A stretch of 64,000 nt of DNA from Bianquea renquensis. Its GTDB lineage: Bacteria > Bacillota > Clostridia > Lachnospirales > Bianqueaceae. Position numbers and translations under genes: made by a program. The notes under the pieces were generated by a model. It did no database searches, was not told the origin of the DNA, and saw only the letters and a program-made list of their open reading frames with translations. The first letter of the stretch is position 1. Each line of letters opens with the position of its first letter. This document shows positions 32,726 through 41,283 of this stretch, one piece after another. Where the stretch lies: positions 1-64,000 of the forward strand of contig NZ_JACRSQ010000006.1 in NCBI RefSeq assembly GCF_014384895.1. The letters are read 5' to 3'.

Positions 32726-34675
32726 TTACTCCTGCTCCTCCGTGATCTCCTCCGGCTCTGGATTCTCCACAATCTCCACAGCCTCGTCCTCAGGCTCCAG
32801 ATCCCGAAGACTCAGGCTGATCCGCTTCTGTTCCAGATCCAGGTCAATGATTTTCGCCTGGATTCGTTCTCCGATGGTCAGCACATCCGAGGGCTGCTTG
32901 ACAAACTTTCTGGACAGGTGGGAGATATGTATCAACGCATCCACGCCTTTCTCCAGCTCAACAAACGCGCCAAAGTCCGCAAATCGAACCACGGTCCCCT
33001 CCACAATACTGCCGACGGCGTACTTTTCTTCCGCGCCATTCCATGGGTTGGTCTCAGGAAATTTGGTGCTCAACGAGATCTTTCGATTCTCCAGATCCAT
33101 ATCCTTAATCATAACCTCGATCTGCTGGCCTTCCTTCAGAACATGGGCCGGGTGCCGGACTACGCTCCATCCCATCTCCGAAATATGCAACATCCCATCG
33201 ATGCCCCCAAGGTCAACAAAGGCACAGTAGTTGGTCAGCGTCTTGACCACGCCGTTGACGCGAGCTCCGATCTCCAGCTTCTTCAATGTCTCTTCCCGCT
33301 TTTCATTCAGCTCCTCCAGCAGAACGCTTCTGCGGTCGCCCAAAATCCGATTGCGCTTGCGCTGTAGCCGAATAATCCGAAATTGAACTTCCTGTCCCAC
33401 CAATGTCTTCAGGTCCACCCTCCGAACGTCGGCCAACGATGCCGGGATGAAAACTTTGCTTCCCTTATACTGCACAGTGACGCCATTGTCAAAGGCTTCC
33501 TGAACTGTACCCGTCAGAATCGCCTTTGTCTCGAAGGCCTCCTCCAATTCCGCATAGGTCTTGTCCTGAAGCAGACGGCGGCGACTCAGCAAGATCTCGC
33601 TATCCCCCACCTTGACGACCAGAACCTCCATCACATCGCCCACTTTGACCTGCTCCGTCAACGGCGCATCCGTACCGCCGTACTCCTCCCGGGTCATGGT
33701 TCCATCACACTTGTAGCCTATATTCAAAACGATCTCACTGTCCGTTACCTGAACCACGGTCCCGGTGACGATATCCCTGGAATGAACTTCTTTAAAACTT
33801 TCATTCAATAACTCTTCAAACGTATTGATCTCACTCATCTTCCTAATAACCTCCTGCATGATAAAATTCGGCGTGGATGCCCCGGCTGTAATCCCCACCT
33901 TCTCCATCTTCATGGATCGGATCTCCTCCGGGGAAAGCTCTTGGGCGTTCTCGATATATAGAGCCTTCGGACAGCGCTGAAGGCACAGCTCATAAAGCTT
34001 CCGGGTATTCGAGCTATGTTTCCCGCCAATTACGATCATCACATCCACTTGCTCTGCCAAATCAATCGCTTCCTGCTGGTGCTCATGGGTTGATTTGCAA
34101 ATCGTAGGAAACACTCTTAAATTATACCCTATTTCTCTCAATTTCTCAACAATTTTCTGAAATTTAAATATATTAAATGTCGTTTGGGCGACCAGGCAGA
34201 TTTCTTGTTCTTTTCTTTGTGGAAGTTTTCCAAAATCTTCCTCAGACTGTATAATAAAACAGTCATTTTGACACCATCCCTGGATCCCCTTCACTTCTGG
34301 GTGTTCTGGATTCCCTAAAATGATCACCGGACATCCCGCAAGGCTTTCCTCCCGGACGATGTTGTGTATCTTCTTGACATAGGGACATGTGGCATCCAGG
34401 ATGTCAACCTGTTGTTCCTCCAAACGGCGGTATACCGCCTCCCCTACGCCGTGAGCCCGGATTGCCGCCTCATCGCCAGCGCCCAGCTCACTCACATCGG
34501 CTACTGTTTTAACCCCCTGTCCTTCCAGGCGGGCCACCACATCCGGATTGTGAATCAGGGGACCAATGGTGTACAGCGTCTTCCCATTCTTTTCAGCCGC
34601 TCGCTTTTCCACAAGCTCCAGCGCATTTCGAACGCCAAAGCAAAATCCCGCCGTCTTTGCCACCTGAATGGTCAT
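32726..34675 (-). CDS. ispH: IspH fused to four ribosomal protein S1-type RNA-binding domains
   Basis: 649 aa. Residues 1 to about 283 are 4-hydroxy-3-methylbut-2-enyl diphosphate reductase, last step of the MEP isoprenoid pathway: cluster cysteines are C12 (AGFCFGV), C~96 (DATCPYV) and C~193 (PTICKST), with GGKHSSNT as substrate motif. Residues about 300-630 hold four S1 repeats; the third and fourth (DGMLHISEMGW; DALIHISHLSRKF) are the best. The fusion is a hallmark of clostridia, where it doubles as the S1-like protein. Overlaps cmk by 4 nt. Confidence 0.96.
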   Translation of the reverse strand: MTIQVAKTAGFCFGVRNALELVEKRAAEKNGKTLYTIGPLIHNPDVVARLEGQGVKTVADVSELGAGDEAAIRAHGVGEAVYRRLEEQQVDILDATCPYVKKIHNIVREESLAGCPVIILGNPEHPEVKGIQGWCQNDCFIIQSEEDFGKLPQRKEQEICLVAQTTFNIFKFQKIVEKLREIGYNLRVFPTICKSTHEHQQEAIDLAEQVDVMIVIGGKHSSNTRKLYELCLQRCPKALYIENAQELSPEEIRSMKMEKVGITAGASTPNFIMQEVIRKMSEINTFEELLNESFKEVHSRDIVTGTVVQVTDSEIVLNIGYKCDGTMTREEYGGTDAPLTEQVKVGDVMEVLVVKVGDSEILLSRRRLLQDKTYAELEEAFETKAILTGTVQEAFDNGVTVQYKGSKVFIPASLADVRRVDLKTLVGQEVQFRIIRLQRKRNRILGDRRSVLLEELNEKREETLKKLEIGARVNGVVKTLTNYCAFVDLGGIDGMLHISEMGWSVVRHPAHVLKEGQQIEVMIKDMDLENRKISLSTKFPETNPWNGAEEKYAVGSIVEGTVVRFADFGAFVELEKGVDALIHISHLSRKFVKQPSDVLTIGERIQAKIIDLDLEQKRISLSLRDLEPEDEAVEIVENPEPEEITEEQE

Positions 34676-35340
34676 GACACCTTTCCTCCGGCTAACGTGC
34701 AGATACGGTCAACAACCTCTTGCACCGTCAGCTGTGTCGAATCCACCATAACTGCATCCTCCGCCTGTCGAAGCGGCGCAATGGCGCGATGTGTGTCCCG
34801 ATAATCTCGGGATGCAATCTCCTCCTGGATGGCCTCCTGGGAAAAGCCAGTCTCGCCTTTATCGCAGAGCTCTTGATACCGCCTTCTGGCCCGCTCTTCC
34901 ACTGAGGCAGTCAAATAGATCTTCACACCTGCGTCCGGCAAAACCGCTGTCCCGATATCCCGCCCATCCATAATGACATCATATCGCACGGCAAGTTCCC
35001 TCTGTAACCCTAACAGCTTGTCTCTGACACATGGATAGACCGCTATTTTGCTGGCGGCCTCCCCCACATCCTGGGCGCGAAGCAGGTCCGTCACATCCTG
35101 CCCTGCAATGTACATTCTCTGTACTCCGCCGGAAAACTGGATGGTGGCGCTGACAGAAGATAGCGCGTCTTCCACAGCCGCCTCATCTGAAAGGCAGACC
35201 CCCTCCTGCAGCAAATACCATCCCAGCGTTCGGTACATGGCGCCGGTATCCACATAATGAATTCCCAACTGTTTTGCTACTAATTTAGCCACCGTGCTCT
35301 TCCCTGCGCCGGAAGGCCCATCTAACGCAATCGTCCGCAT
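34672..35340 (-). CDS. cmk: Cytidylate kinase
   Basis: 222 aa. P-loop LDGPSGAGKSTVAKLVAK, DTGAMYRTLGW and MDGRDIGTAVLPDA are diagnostic. Converts CMP/dCMP to the diphosphates. Strong GAGGAGG site; the stop overlaps the ispH-S1 start (ATGA). The cmk-ispH-S1 order is common in clostridia and recalls the cmk-rpsA pair of other bacteria. Confidence 0.97.
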   Translation of the reverse strand: MRTIALDGPSGAGKSTVAKLVAKQLGIHYVDTGAMYRTLGWYLLQEGVCLSDEAAVEDALSSVSATIQFSGGVQRMYIAGQDVTDLLRAQDVGEAASKIAVYPCVRDKLLGLQRELAVRYDVIMDGRDIGTAVLPDAGVKIYLTASVEERARRRYQELCDKGETGFSQEAIQEEIASRDYRDTHRAIAPLRQAEDAVMVDSTQLTVQEVVDRICTLAGGKVS

Positions 35341-35357
35341 TCGATCCTCCTCATTTC

Positions 35358-36626
35358 CTATTGAAATCGCCTATCCGCCGCGTACACGCCTGCCGCAACG
35401 CCGGTGGAGAAGGCTATCTGCAAATTAAAACCGCCGGTCAGCGCATCCACATCCAACACTTCTCCTGCAAAAAATAGCCCTGGACACCGTTTGGATTCCA
35501 TCGTCTTAGGATTGATCTCCCGCACATCCACGCCTCCCATGGTGATGATGGCTTCCTCCATTCCACGGCTCTGGTGAACTGTCACCGTAAAATCTTTGAG
35601 AAGATTTCGCAGCGCCGACCGCTGCTCTCTCGTAATGGCGTTGACCTTTGTTCCTGCGGGAATACCCGACCGCTCAAGGATGACAGGGATAAGCGTTTGC
35701 GGCAGCAGATCATCCAGCGCATTCTGAAAATCGCGCAGAGCGAATTTTTCAAAATCGCGGAGCAAGCGCTTGTCCAAAGCATCCTCATCGAGCCCAGGCT
35801 TTAAGTCCATGTGAAATACAAAACCTGCCTCACCAAAATCCAATCCATTTTGGGCTAGCCAGCGCTGCATATAGCTGGATGCGCTCAACACCACCGGACC
35901 GCTTATGCCAAAGTGGGTGAAGAGTAGCTCTCCGAAATCACGGCAGACCACCTTTCCTCCCCTCTCCGTAACCCAAACCGCTGTATTTCGAAGGGATAGC
36001 CCTTGCAGTTTGCGGATCCAGCTTTCCCGGCAGACTAGAGGAACCAGACCTGGCCGCCGCGGAGTTACACTGTGCCCCAGAGTTTCGGCCCATCGGTAAC
36101 CATCGCCAGTGGATCCCGTCCTCGGATAGCTCCTGCCTCCCGTGGCAATGACCACAGCTTTGCCACGATACGCGCCTTGCCCCGTGATGACAGACCAATA
36201 CCCCTCTTCCGGCTCAACGGCATTCACTTCTTCCTTCAGATGAAGTCTGGCACCGGCTTCCGACCCATAGCGGGCCAACGCCGCCACGATATCGGAGGCC
36301 CGATCACTCACAGGAAAAATTCGGCCTCCCCGTTCTTCTTTCACTGGCACGCCCATCTTCTCGAAGAACTCCATCACATCCAGGTTGGAGAAGCTGTGAA
36401 AGCTGGAGTACAGAAAGCGTCCGTTGGACACCACATGGTCCATAAATGTTTTCACGTCCGCAATATTCGTGACGTTGCACCGGCCCTTGCCAGTGATGCC
36501 GACCTTAACGCCGGGACGTGGATTTTTTTCTAACACCAGCGCGCTGGCCCCTTCTTCAGCGGCCTTCCCTGCCGCCATCAAGCCGGCTGCCCCGGCGCCG
36601 ATGACAATCACATCCCATGTCCTCAT
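35358..36626 (-). CDS. HI0933/YhiN family FAD-binding protein
   Basis: 422 aa. FAD site VIGAGAAGLMAAGKAAEEGA; family motif GITGKGRCNVTN near residue 46 and GGRSYPRTGSTGDGY; C-terminal FFAGEVLDVDALTGGFNLQ. Often annotated as aminoacetone oxidase-like; the true reaction is not known. Starts inside the RpiR stop (ATGA). Confidence 0.93.
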   Translation of the reverse strand: MRTWDVIVIGAGAAGLMAAGKAAEEGASALVLEKNPRPGVKVGITGKGRCNVTNIADVKTFMDHVVSNGRFLYSSFHSFSNLDVMEFFEKMGVPVKEERGGRIFPVSDRASDIVAALARYGSEAGARLHLKEEVNAVEPEEGYWSVITGQGAYRGKAVVIATGGRSYPRTGSTGDGYRWAETLGHSVTPRRPGLVPLVCRESWIRKLQGLSLRNTAVWVTERGGKVVCRDFGELLFTHFGISGPVVLSASSYMQRWLAQNGLDFGEAGFVFHMDLKPGLDEDALDKRLLRDFEKFALRDFQNALDDLLPQTLIPVILERSGIPAGTKVNAITREQRSALRNLLKDFTVTVHQSRGMEEAIITMGGVDVREINPKTMESKRCPGLFFAGEVLDVDALTGGFNLQIAFSTGVAAGVYAADRRFQ

Positions 36627-37522
36627 GGCAACGGCTTCCCAAACACAAGATCATCTCTCTCCTCGCTGTCATAGACATCATACTCTTTCCAGATGCTCTC
36701 CAGACTGCTGAGGGAATGGGTGATCTCATCCCTGCGCCCTATGCTCAGCGCAACGATGAGGGAATTCAATAAACTCAGAGGCGCCACGAGGGAATCCACA
36801 AAGGATACCATGTCACTCCTCGCTTTCAAGGTATAGTCGGAAAAAGGAATTAATGGCGAGACGTCGCTGTCTGTGACGGCCACGACTTTCGCACCCCTGG
36901 ACTTGGCAAATTCCATAGCGCGGACGGTTCGCTTGGAATACCGCGGAAAACTGATTCCAATCACCACGTCCTCCGCACCAATCTTCAACATCTGCTCAAA
37001 GGTCTCGCTGACACTGTTCGTATGGATCAACCGCACATCGTCGAACAGCAGATTCATATAAAATCCGAGAAAGGCGGCTAGCGACGCACAGCTTCGGACA
37101 CCGAGAATATAAATCCGGCGTGAGCGCAGGATCGCATCCACTGCCTTTTTAAATCCTTCTTCATCCGCCATCTCCAGCGTAGCCTTGATATTGTCCATGT
37201 CCGCCTGCAAGATGGACGTAAGAATATGGGATTGATCCATCCTCCCCTTGGACACTTCCATTCTTTGCAGCGCTGTCAGCCGGACTTTGACTAACTCTTC
37301 CAGTGCGCGCTGCAAACTCGGATAGCCATCGTACCCCAGCTCATTGGCGAACCGGACCACCGTGGACTCGGATACACCTACAATCTGCCCCAGCTTGGAT
37401 GCCGTGAGATACACTGCCTTCTCATAGTGCTCCGTGATATAGTTGGCCAATAGCTTCTGCCCTTTGCTCAAATGAGGATACCGCTCATTGATTCTCTTTA
37501 ACACATCATTGCCCTGTGCCAT
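36623..37522 (-). CDS. MurR/RpiR family transcriptional regulator
   Basis: 299 aa. N-terminal helix-turn-helix (residues about 20-75, TASKLGQIVGVSESTVVRFA) and a C-terminal SIS sugar-phosphate-binding domain (about 125-255, YILGVRSCASLAAFL and GISFPRYSKRTVRAMEFAK). Such proteins sense phosphosugars. First gene of the operon ending in ispH-S1, so the target may be its own operon or an unlinked sugar locus. Confidence 0.92.
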   Translation of the reverse strand: MAQGNDVLKRINERYPHLSKGQKLLANYITEHYEKAVYLTASKLGQIVGVSESTVVRFANELGYDGYPSLQRALEELVKVRLTALQRMEVSKGRMDQSHILTSILQADMDNIKATLEMADEEGFKKAVDAILRSRRIYILGVRSCASLAAFLGFYMNLLFDDVRLIHTNSVSETFEQMLKIGAEDVVIGISFPRYSKRTVRAMEFAKSRGAKVVAVTDSDVSPLIPFSDYTLKARSDMVSFVDSLVAPLSLLNSLIVALSIGRRDEITHSLSSLESIWKEYDVYDSEERDDLVFGKPLP

Positions 37523-37599
37523 GACTCCACCTTCTTGTTCCTCTTTCCTTCAATTTTCCAACGATTGAATTTTTCTGCTACGCAAAAATCACATCTATC

Positions 37600-37627
37600 A
37601 TTATAACGCAGATTTTGAGATTTGCAA
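37600..37627 (-). promoter_or_regulatory. Promoter of the rpiR operon
   Basis: Minus strand -35 TTGCAA (37622-37627), 16-bp spacer, perfect -10 TATAAT (37600-37605), about 80 bp before the start codon. Confidence 0.7.
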
Positions 37628-37675
37628 GTCCCTTCCAAAGATTTTTCCGCGGAGGATGACTGCAAAAAAGGTTGC

Positions 37676-37731
37676 AAGAACCTTCGGTTCTTTAAATCTA
37701 GGTCCGCCTCCCGGCGGACTTTCTGGTGGAT
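37676..37731 (-). repeat. Copy of the dispersed two-hairpin repeat after the decarboxylase operon
   Basis: On the minus strand it begins at the T run of the preceding terminator: ATCCACCAG, AAAGTCCGCC/GGGAGGCGGAC hairpin, CTAGATTTAA, then AAGAACC-GAA-GGTTCTT. Nearly the same as the proximal copy at 28690-28740. Confidence 0.7.
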
Positions 37732-37761
37732 AAAAAACTGCTGTCTCCTGGGAGACAGCAG
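37732..37761 (-). terminator. Intrinsic terminator of the decarboxylase operon
   Basis: 11-bp perfect stem CTGCTGTCTCC/GGAGACAGCAG with a 2-nt spacer at the loop, followed by TTTTTT, 17 bp past the oadA stop. Confidence 0.93.
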
Positions 37762-37777
37762 CTTCCTACTCTGCTTA

Positions 37778-39190
37778 TTATACCGGGTACACTTTATGAT
37801 CCGCATCGACGAGGGTCGGGTCGATCTTCGTCTTCTGCGCTTCCCGGTACTTGAAAAATTCCTCCGCCACCTGGGGGAACAGCGCATAGGACAGCACATC
37901 CTCGTCCTGCTCCTTCCACTGCTTCATCTGAGCTTCGATGGTCGCCAGCTCCGGTTTCAGCAGATCTGCCGGCCGGCAGGTGATGGGCTCTTCATCTCCG
38001 ATAATTTTCTTTCGGATTTCTTCCGATATGGGAGCCGGTGTCTGTCCATACTCGCCGCGGACGATGGCCTTGGATTCCTTCGTCACGTTCTTATAGCGCT
38101 CTCCCATGACGACGTTGAATACGGCCTGGGTGCCCACAATCTGGCTGGACGGCGTGACAAGCGGCGGATATCCAAAATCTGCGCGAACCCGCGGGATTTC
38201 TTTAAGGACTTCCTCATATTTATCTTCTGCCCCCAGCGTCTTCAACTGGGATAGCAGATTGGAGAGCATTCCACCTGGAACCTGATACAGAAGCGCCTGA
38301 ATATCCACACCCAAAACTTTCGGGTTCAGCAAGCCGGTATCCAGCGCGCGCTGACGGATGGGGCGGAAGTAATCCGCAATCTCGGCTAACAGGTTATTGT
38401 CCAACCCTGTGTCATAAGGGGTTCCCTTAAAGGTTTCCACCATGACTTCCGTTGCCGGCTGGCTGGTTCCCAGGGCAAAGGGCGAGATCGCCGTATCGAT
38501 GATATCACACCCTGCCTCAACTGCCTTCAACTGCGTCATGGACGCGACGCCGGAGGTGTAATGGGTGTGCAGATCAATGGGCAGGCTCACGTTTTCTTTC
38601 AGCGCCTTGACCAACTCCGCAGCCTTGTAGGGTACCAACAATCCGGCCATATCTTTGATACAGATGGAGTCAGCGCCCATATCCTCAATGCGCTTTGCAA
38701 GATCGACCCAGTATTCCAGCGTATGCACGTCGCTCAGCGTGTAGCACAGCGCCAGCTGCGCATGACCGCCCTCTCTCTTCGTCGCCGCCACGGCCGTCTT
38801 GACATTTCGAAGGTCATTGAGCGCGTCAAAGATACGGATAATGTCCATACCGTTGGCAACCGCTTTCTGCACGAAGTATTCCACCACATCGTCGGCATAG
38901 TGACGGTATCCAAGAATATTTTGTCCGCGCAGGAGCATCTGCAACTTCGTATTTTTAAATCCATCGCGGAATTTGCGAAGGCGTTCCCACGGATCTTCCT
39001 TCATGAATCGAAGACAAGCGTCAAAGGTAGCGCCTCCCCAACACTCGACAGCGTAGTATCCCACCTTATCCATCTTCTCAACGATGGGCAACATCTCCTC
39101 TGTCGACATGCGGGTCGCGATCAGAGACTGCGGCGCGTCGCGAAGGGCCGTGTCCACAATCTTCACAGGTTTGTTTATATTTTCAGCCAT
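37778..39190 (-). CDS. oadA: Oxaloacetate decarboxylase alpha subunit / pyruvate carboxylase subunit B-type carboxyltransferase
   Basis: 470 aa. HMGL-like TIM barrel: VDTALRDAPQSLIATRM, metal HxH in LPIDLHTHYTSG, and the carboxylated Lys of SICIKDMAGLL. It ends without the biotin domain usual in enterobacterial OadA; the carrier is encoded separately at 40443. Transfers CO2 between oxaloacetate/pyruvate and biotin. Strong AGGAGG. Last gene of a five-gene operon that also has a CoA-type carboxyltransferase. Confidence 0.94.
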   Translation of the reverse strand: MAENINKPVKIVDTALRDAPQSLIATRMSTEEMLPIVEKMDKVGYYAVECWGGATFDACLRFMKEDPWERLRKFRDGFKNTKLQMLLRGQNILGYRHYADDVVEYFVQKAVANGMDIIRIFDALNDLRNVKTAVAATKREGGHAQLALCYTLSDVHTLEYWVDLAKRIEDMGADSICIKDMAGLLVPYKAAELVKALKENVSLPIDLHTHYTSGVASMTQLKAVEAGCDIIDTAISPFALGTSQPATEVMVETFKGTPYDTGLDNNLLAEIADYFRPIRQRALDTGLLNPKVLGVDIQALLYQVPGGMLSNLLSQLKTLGAEDKYEEVLKEIPRVRADFGYPPLVTPSSQIVGTQAVFNVVMGERYKNVTKESKAIVRGEYGQTPAPISEEIRKKIIGDEEPITCRPADLLKPELATIEAQMKQWKEQDEDVLSYALFPQVAEEFFKYREAQKTKIDPTLVDADHKVYPV

Positions 39191-39218
39191 ATGCGATTAT
39201 CCTCCTTATTTATTCGCC

Positions 39219-40424
39219 TTAACCAAAGAACTTCAGGAATACGCCGGCGGCAATGGCGGAGCCGATGACTCCAGCCACGTTGGGTCCCATCGCGTGCATG
39301 AGCAGGAAATTGGTGGGGTCCTCCTGGCTGCCGACCTTCTGTGCGACACGGGCCGCCATGGGCACCGCCGACACGCCCGCCGCTCCGATGAGAGGATTCA
39401 CCTTGCCGTGGGTTGCCTTGCACATGATCTTTCCGAACAGGACACCTCCCGCCGTACTCACCATGAAGGCGACGACGCCCAGCAACAAGATACCCAGCGT
39501 CTGGAAGGTTAAAAATGTCTCTGCCTGTGCCGAAGCGCCCACCGCTGTTCCCAGCATGATGGTTATGATATACATAAGGGCGTTGGACGCAGTCTCCGCC
39601 AGCTGTTTTGTAACCAGGCATTCCTTTAACAGATTGCCGAACATGAGCATACCGATCAAAGGCGCTGTATCCGGCAAGATGAGAATGACCAGAATCGACA
39701 CGACGATGGGGAATAGAATCTTCTCCCTCTGGGAAACCGGCCGCAGCTGTTCCATCTTGATGCAGCGCTCTTCCTTCGTCGTCAGCGCCTTCATAATCGG
39801 CGGCTGAATAACTGGCACCAACGCCATGTAGGAATACGCAGCCACCGCAATGGGAGCCAGATAGTCCGTCGCCAACTTCGTCGTGGTCAGTATCGCCGTG
39901 GGACCGTCAGCACCGCCGATAATTCCGATGGAAGCCGCCAATCCGTACGTCATGTTCATGCTCGGGAAGGCGAGCCCTAACACAATAGCCCCCAGGAAGG
40001 CGAAGAAGATTCCCATCTGCGCCGCCGCTCCCAGCAGGATGCTCTTCGGGTTGGCGATCAGCGGCCCAAAGTCCGTCATGGCGCCGACGCCCATGAAGAT
40101 CAGGGACGGGAAAATTCCCTTCAAACTATAAAAAACATGGAGAAGCCCTTCCTCCTGGATGACCGTGTCACCCTCCTTCACCAGTTCGTTCATCATTCCG
40201 GACAGCGGCAGATTGGACAGAAGCATCCCGATGGAAATGGGCACGAGCAATAAGGGTTCATATTGTTTGCCGATGGCTAAATACAGGCATACCAATGCGA
40301 CCCCGATCATAATCAGATTTTTCCAGCCAACGCCGTTGAAAAACTGAGCAAATCCGGATTCGACGCCAAACTTTACAAGCATGTCGCCCAAATCCGACAA
40401 GAAATTCATTGCAATGAGGTTCAT
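39219..40424 (-). CDS. oadB: Sodium ion-translocating decarboxylase beta subunit
   Basis: 401 aa, polytopic membrane protein with about ten or eleven hydrophobic helices. The conserved IGIIGGADGPTAI motif, whose Asp takes part in Na+ transport and decarboxylation of carboxybiotin, is near residue 180; a second family block is AAGVSAVPMAARVAQKVG. Family includes OadB, MmdB and GcdB. It couples decarboxylation to Na+ export. Confidence 0.95.
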   Translation of the reverse strand: MNLIAMNFLSDLGDMLVKFGVESGFAQFFNGVGWKNLIMIGVALVCLYLAIGKQYEPLLLVPISIGMLLSNLPLSGMMNELVKEGDTVIQEEGLLHVFYSLKGIFPSLIFMGVGAMTDFGPLIANPKSILLGAAAQMGIFFAFLGAIVLGLAFPSMNMTYGLAASIGIIGGADGPTAILTTTKLATDYLAPIAVAAYSYMALVPVIQPPIMKALTTKEERCIKMEQLRPVSQREKILFPIVVSILVILILPDTAPLIGMLMFGNLLKECLVTKQLAETASNALMYIITIMLGTAVGASAQAETFLTFQTLGILLLGVVAFMVSTAGGVLFGKIMCKATHGKVNPLIGAAGVSAVPMAARVAQKVGSQEDPTNFLLMHAMGPNVAGVIGSAIAAGVFLKFFG

Positions 40425-40442
40425 TGTCTTTCCTCCTTAAAA

Positions 40443-40835
40443 TTAGCCGATGGTAATCAACACATCTCCCGTTTCCACAGAAGCTCCTTTATTCACATTG
40501 ACAGTGGCAACCTTGCCATCGACCGGCGCCACGATCTCATTCTCCATCTTCATTGCCTCTAAGATCGCCACGACCTGTCCTCTCTTCACATCGTCGCCGG
40601 CGGCAACCTTCACATCCAAAATCTTTCCGGGCATGGGAGCGCTGACCTTATTGGCTCCGGCGGCTCCAGCGGGCGCGGCAGGTTTCGCGGCGGGTGCGGG
40701 CGCGGCTTTCGGCGCAGCGGGCGCGGCCGTGGGGGCAACAGGTGCAGCCGTGGCCGCAGCCGGTGTGGATGCGCCAAGTTCCTCTACTTCAACCTCATAT
40801 GCAGTACCATTAACGGTAATCATGAACTTTCTCAT
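40443..40835 (-). CDS. Biotin carrier protein of the sodium pump decarboxylase
   Basis: 130 aa. N-terminal start MRKFMITVNGTAYEVEVEEL, an Ala/Pro-rich flexible linker (about 25-60), then a biotinyl domain with EAMKMENEIVAP, in which the Lys between the two Met is biotinylated. Equivalent to GcdC/MmdC. It shuttles carboxybiotin between the carboxyltransferase(s) and the membrane subunit. Confidence 0.96.
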   Translation of the reverse strand: MRKFMITVNGTAYEVEVEELGASTPAAATAAPVAPTAAPAAPKAAPAPAAKPAAPAGAAGANKVSAPMPGKILDVKVAAGDDVKRGQVVAILEAMKMENEIVAPVDGKVATVNVNKGASVETGDVLITIG

Positions 40836-40875
40836 AATCGAATCCTCCTGATTTAATATAATGTCGTTCTATCCA

Positions 40876-41268
40876 TTACCGCCCTGTCCAGGAACGGCCA
40901 TTTCCTCCAACCCGCCGGTATGAGCGAACTACCAGCCCATCAGCCGGCCGGTCCATGCAAGCGGCAACCGCCGCTGTCAGCACCGCAACAAGCTCTTCCT
41001 CGTCCACAGTCTCTTCCACTTGGGTTACAGGCGCAGCAGGCTCCGGCACCGCTGCCGGCTCAATCTCCGGCAAGGGCTTTTGCTTTCCCTCCGCCAGCCT
41101 GGCAAAGACGCTGATCAGGGCGGCAATGATCAGGAGAGCCGCGAAAACGATGACCAGTCCTGCGACGGTGACGCCCAGCCCTTGTCCCAGGGCCCCCAGC
41201 CAGCCGTCTTCCGTGACCAACCTGTCGGCCAATCGTCCGGACGCTTCCAATACTACAGTATTCATCAT
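40876..41268 (-). CDS. OadG-like gamma/delta subunit
   Basis: 130 aa. One membrane helix (about 29-54, GLGVTVAGLVIVFAALLIIA), then a Pro/Glu-rich linker and a soluble tail with VDEEELVAVLTAAVAA and YRRVGGNGRSW, typical of the OadG/MmdD family. Holds the complex together. GAGGTGA ribosome site; 15 bp from mmdA. Confidence 0.88.
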   Translation of the reverse strand: MMNTVVLEASGRLADRLVTEDGWLGALGQGLGVTVAGLVIVFAALLIIAALISVFARLAEGKQKPLPEIEPAAVPEPAAPVTQVEETVDEEELVAVLTAAVAACMDRPADGLVVRSYRRVGGNGRSWTGR

Positions 41269-41283
41269 AGGATCGTCACCTCA

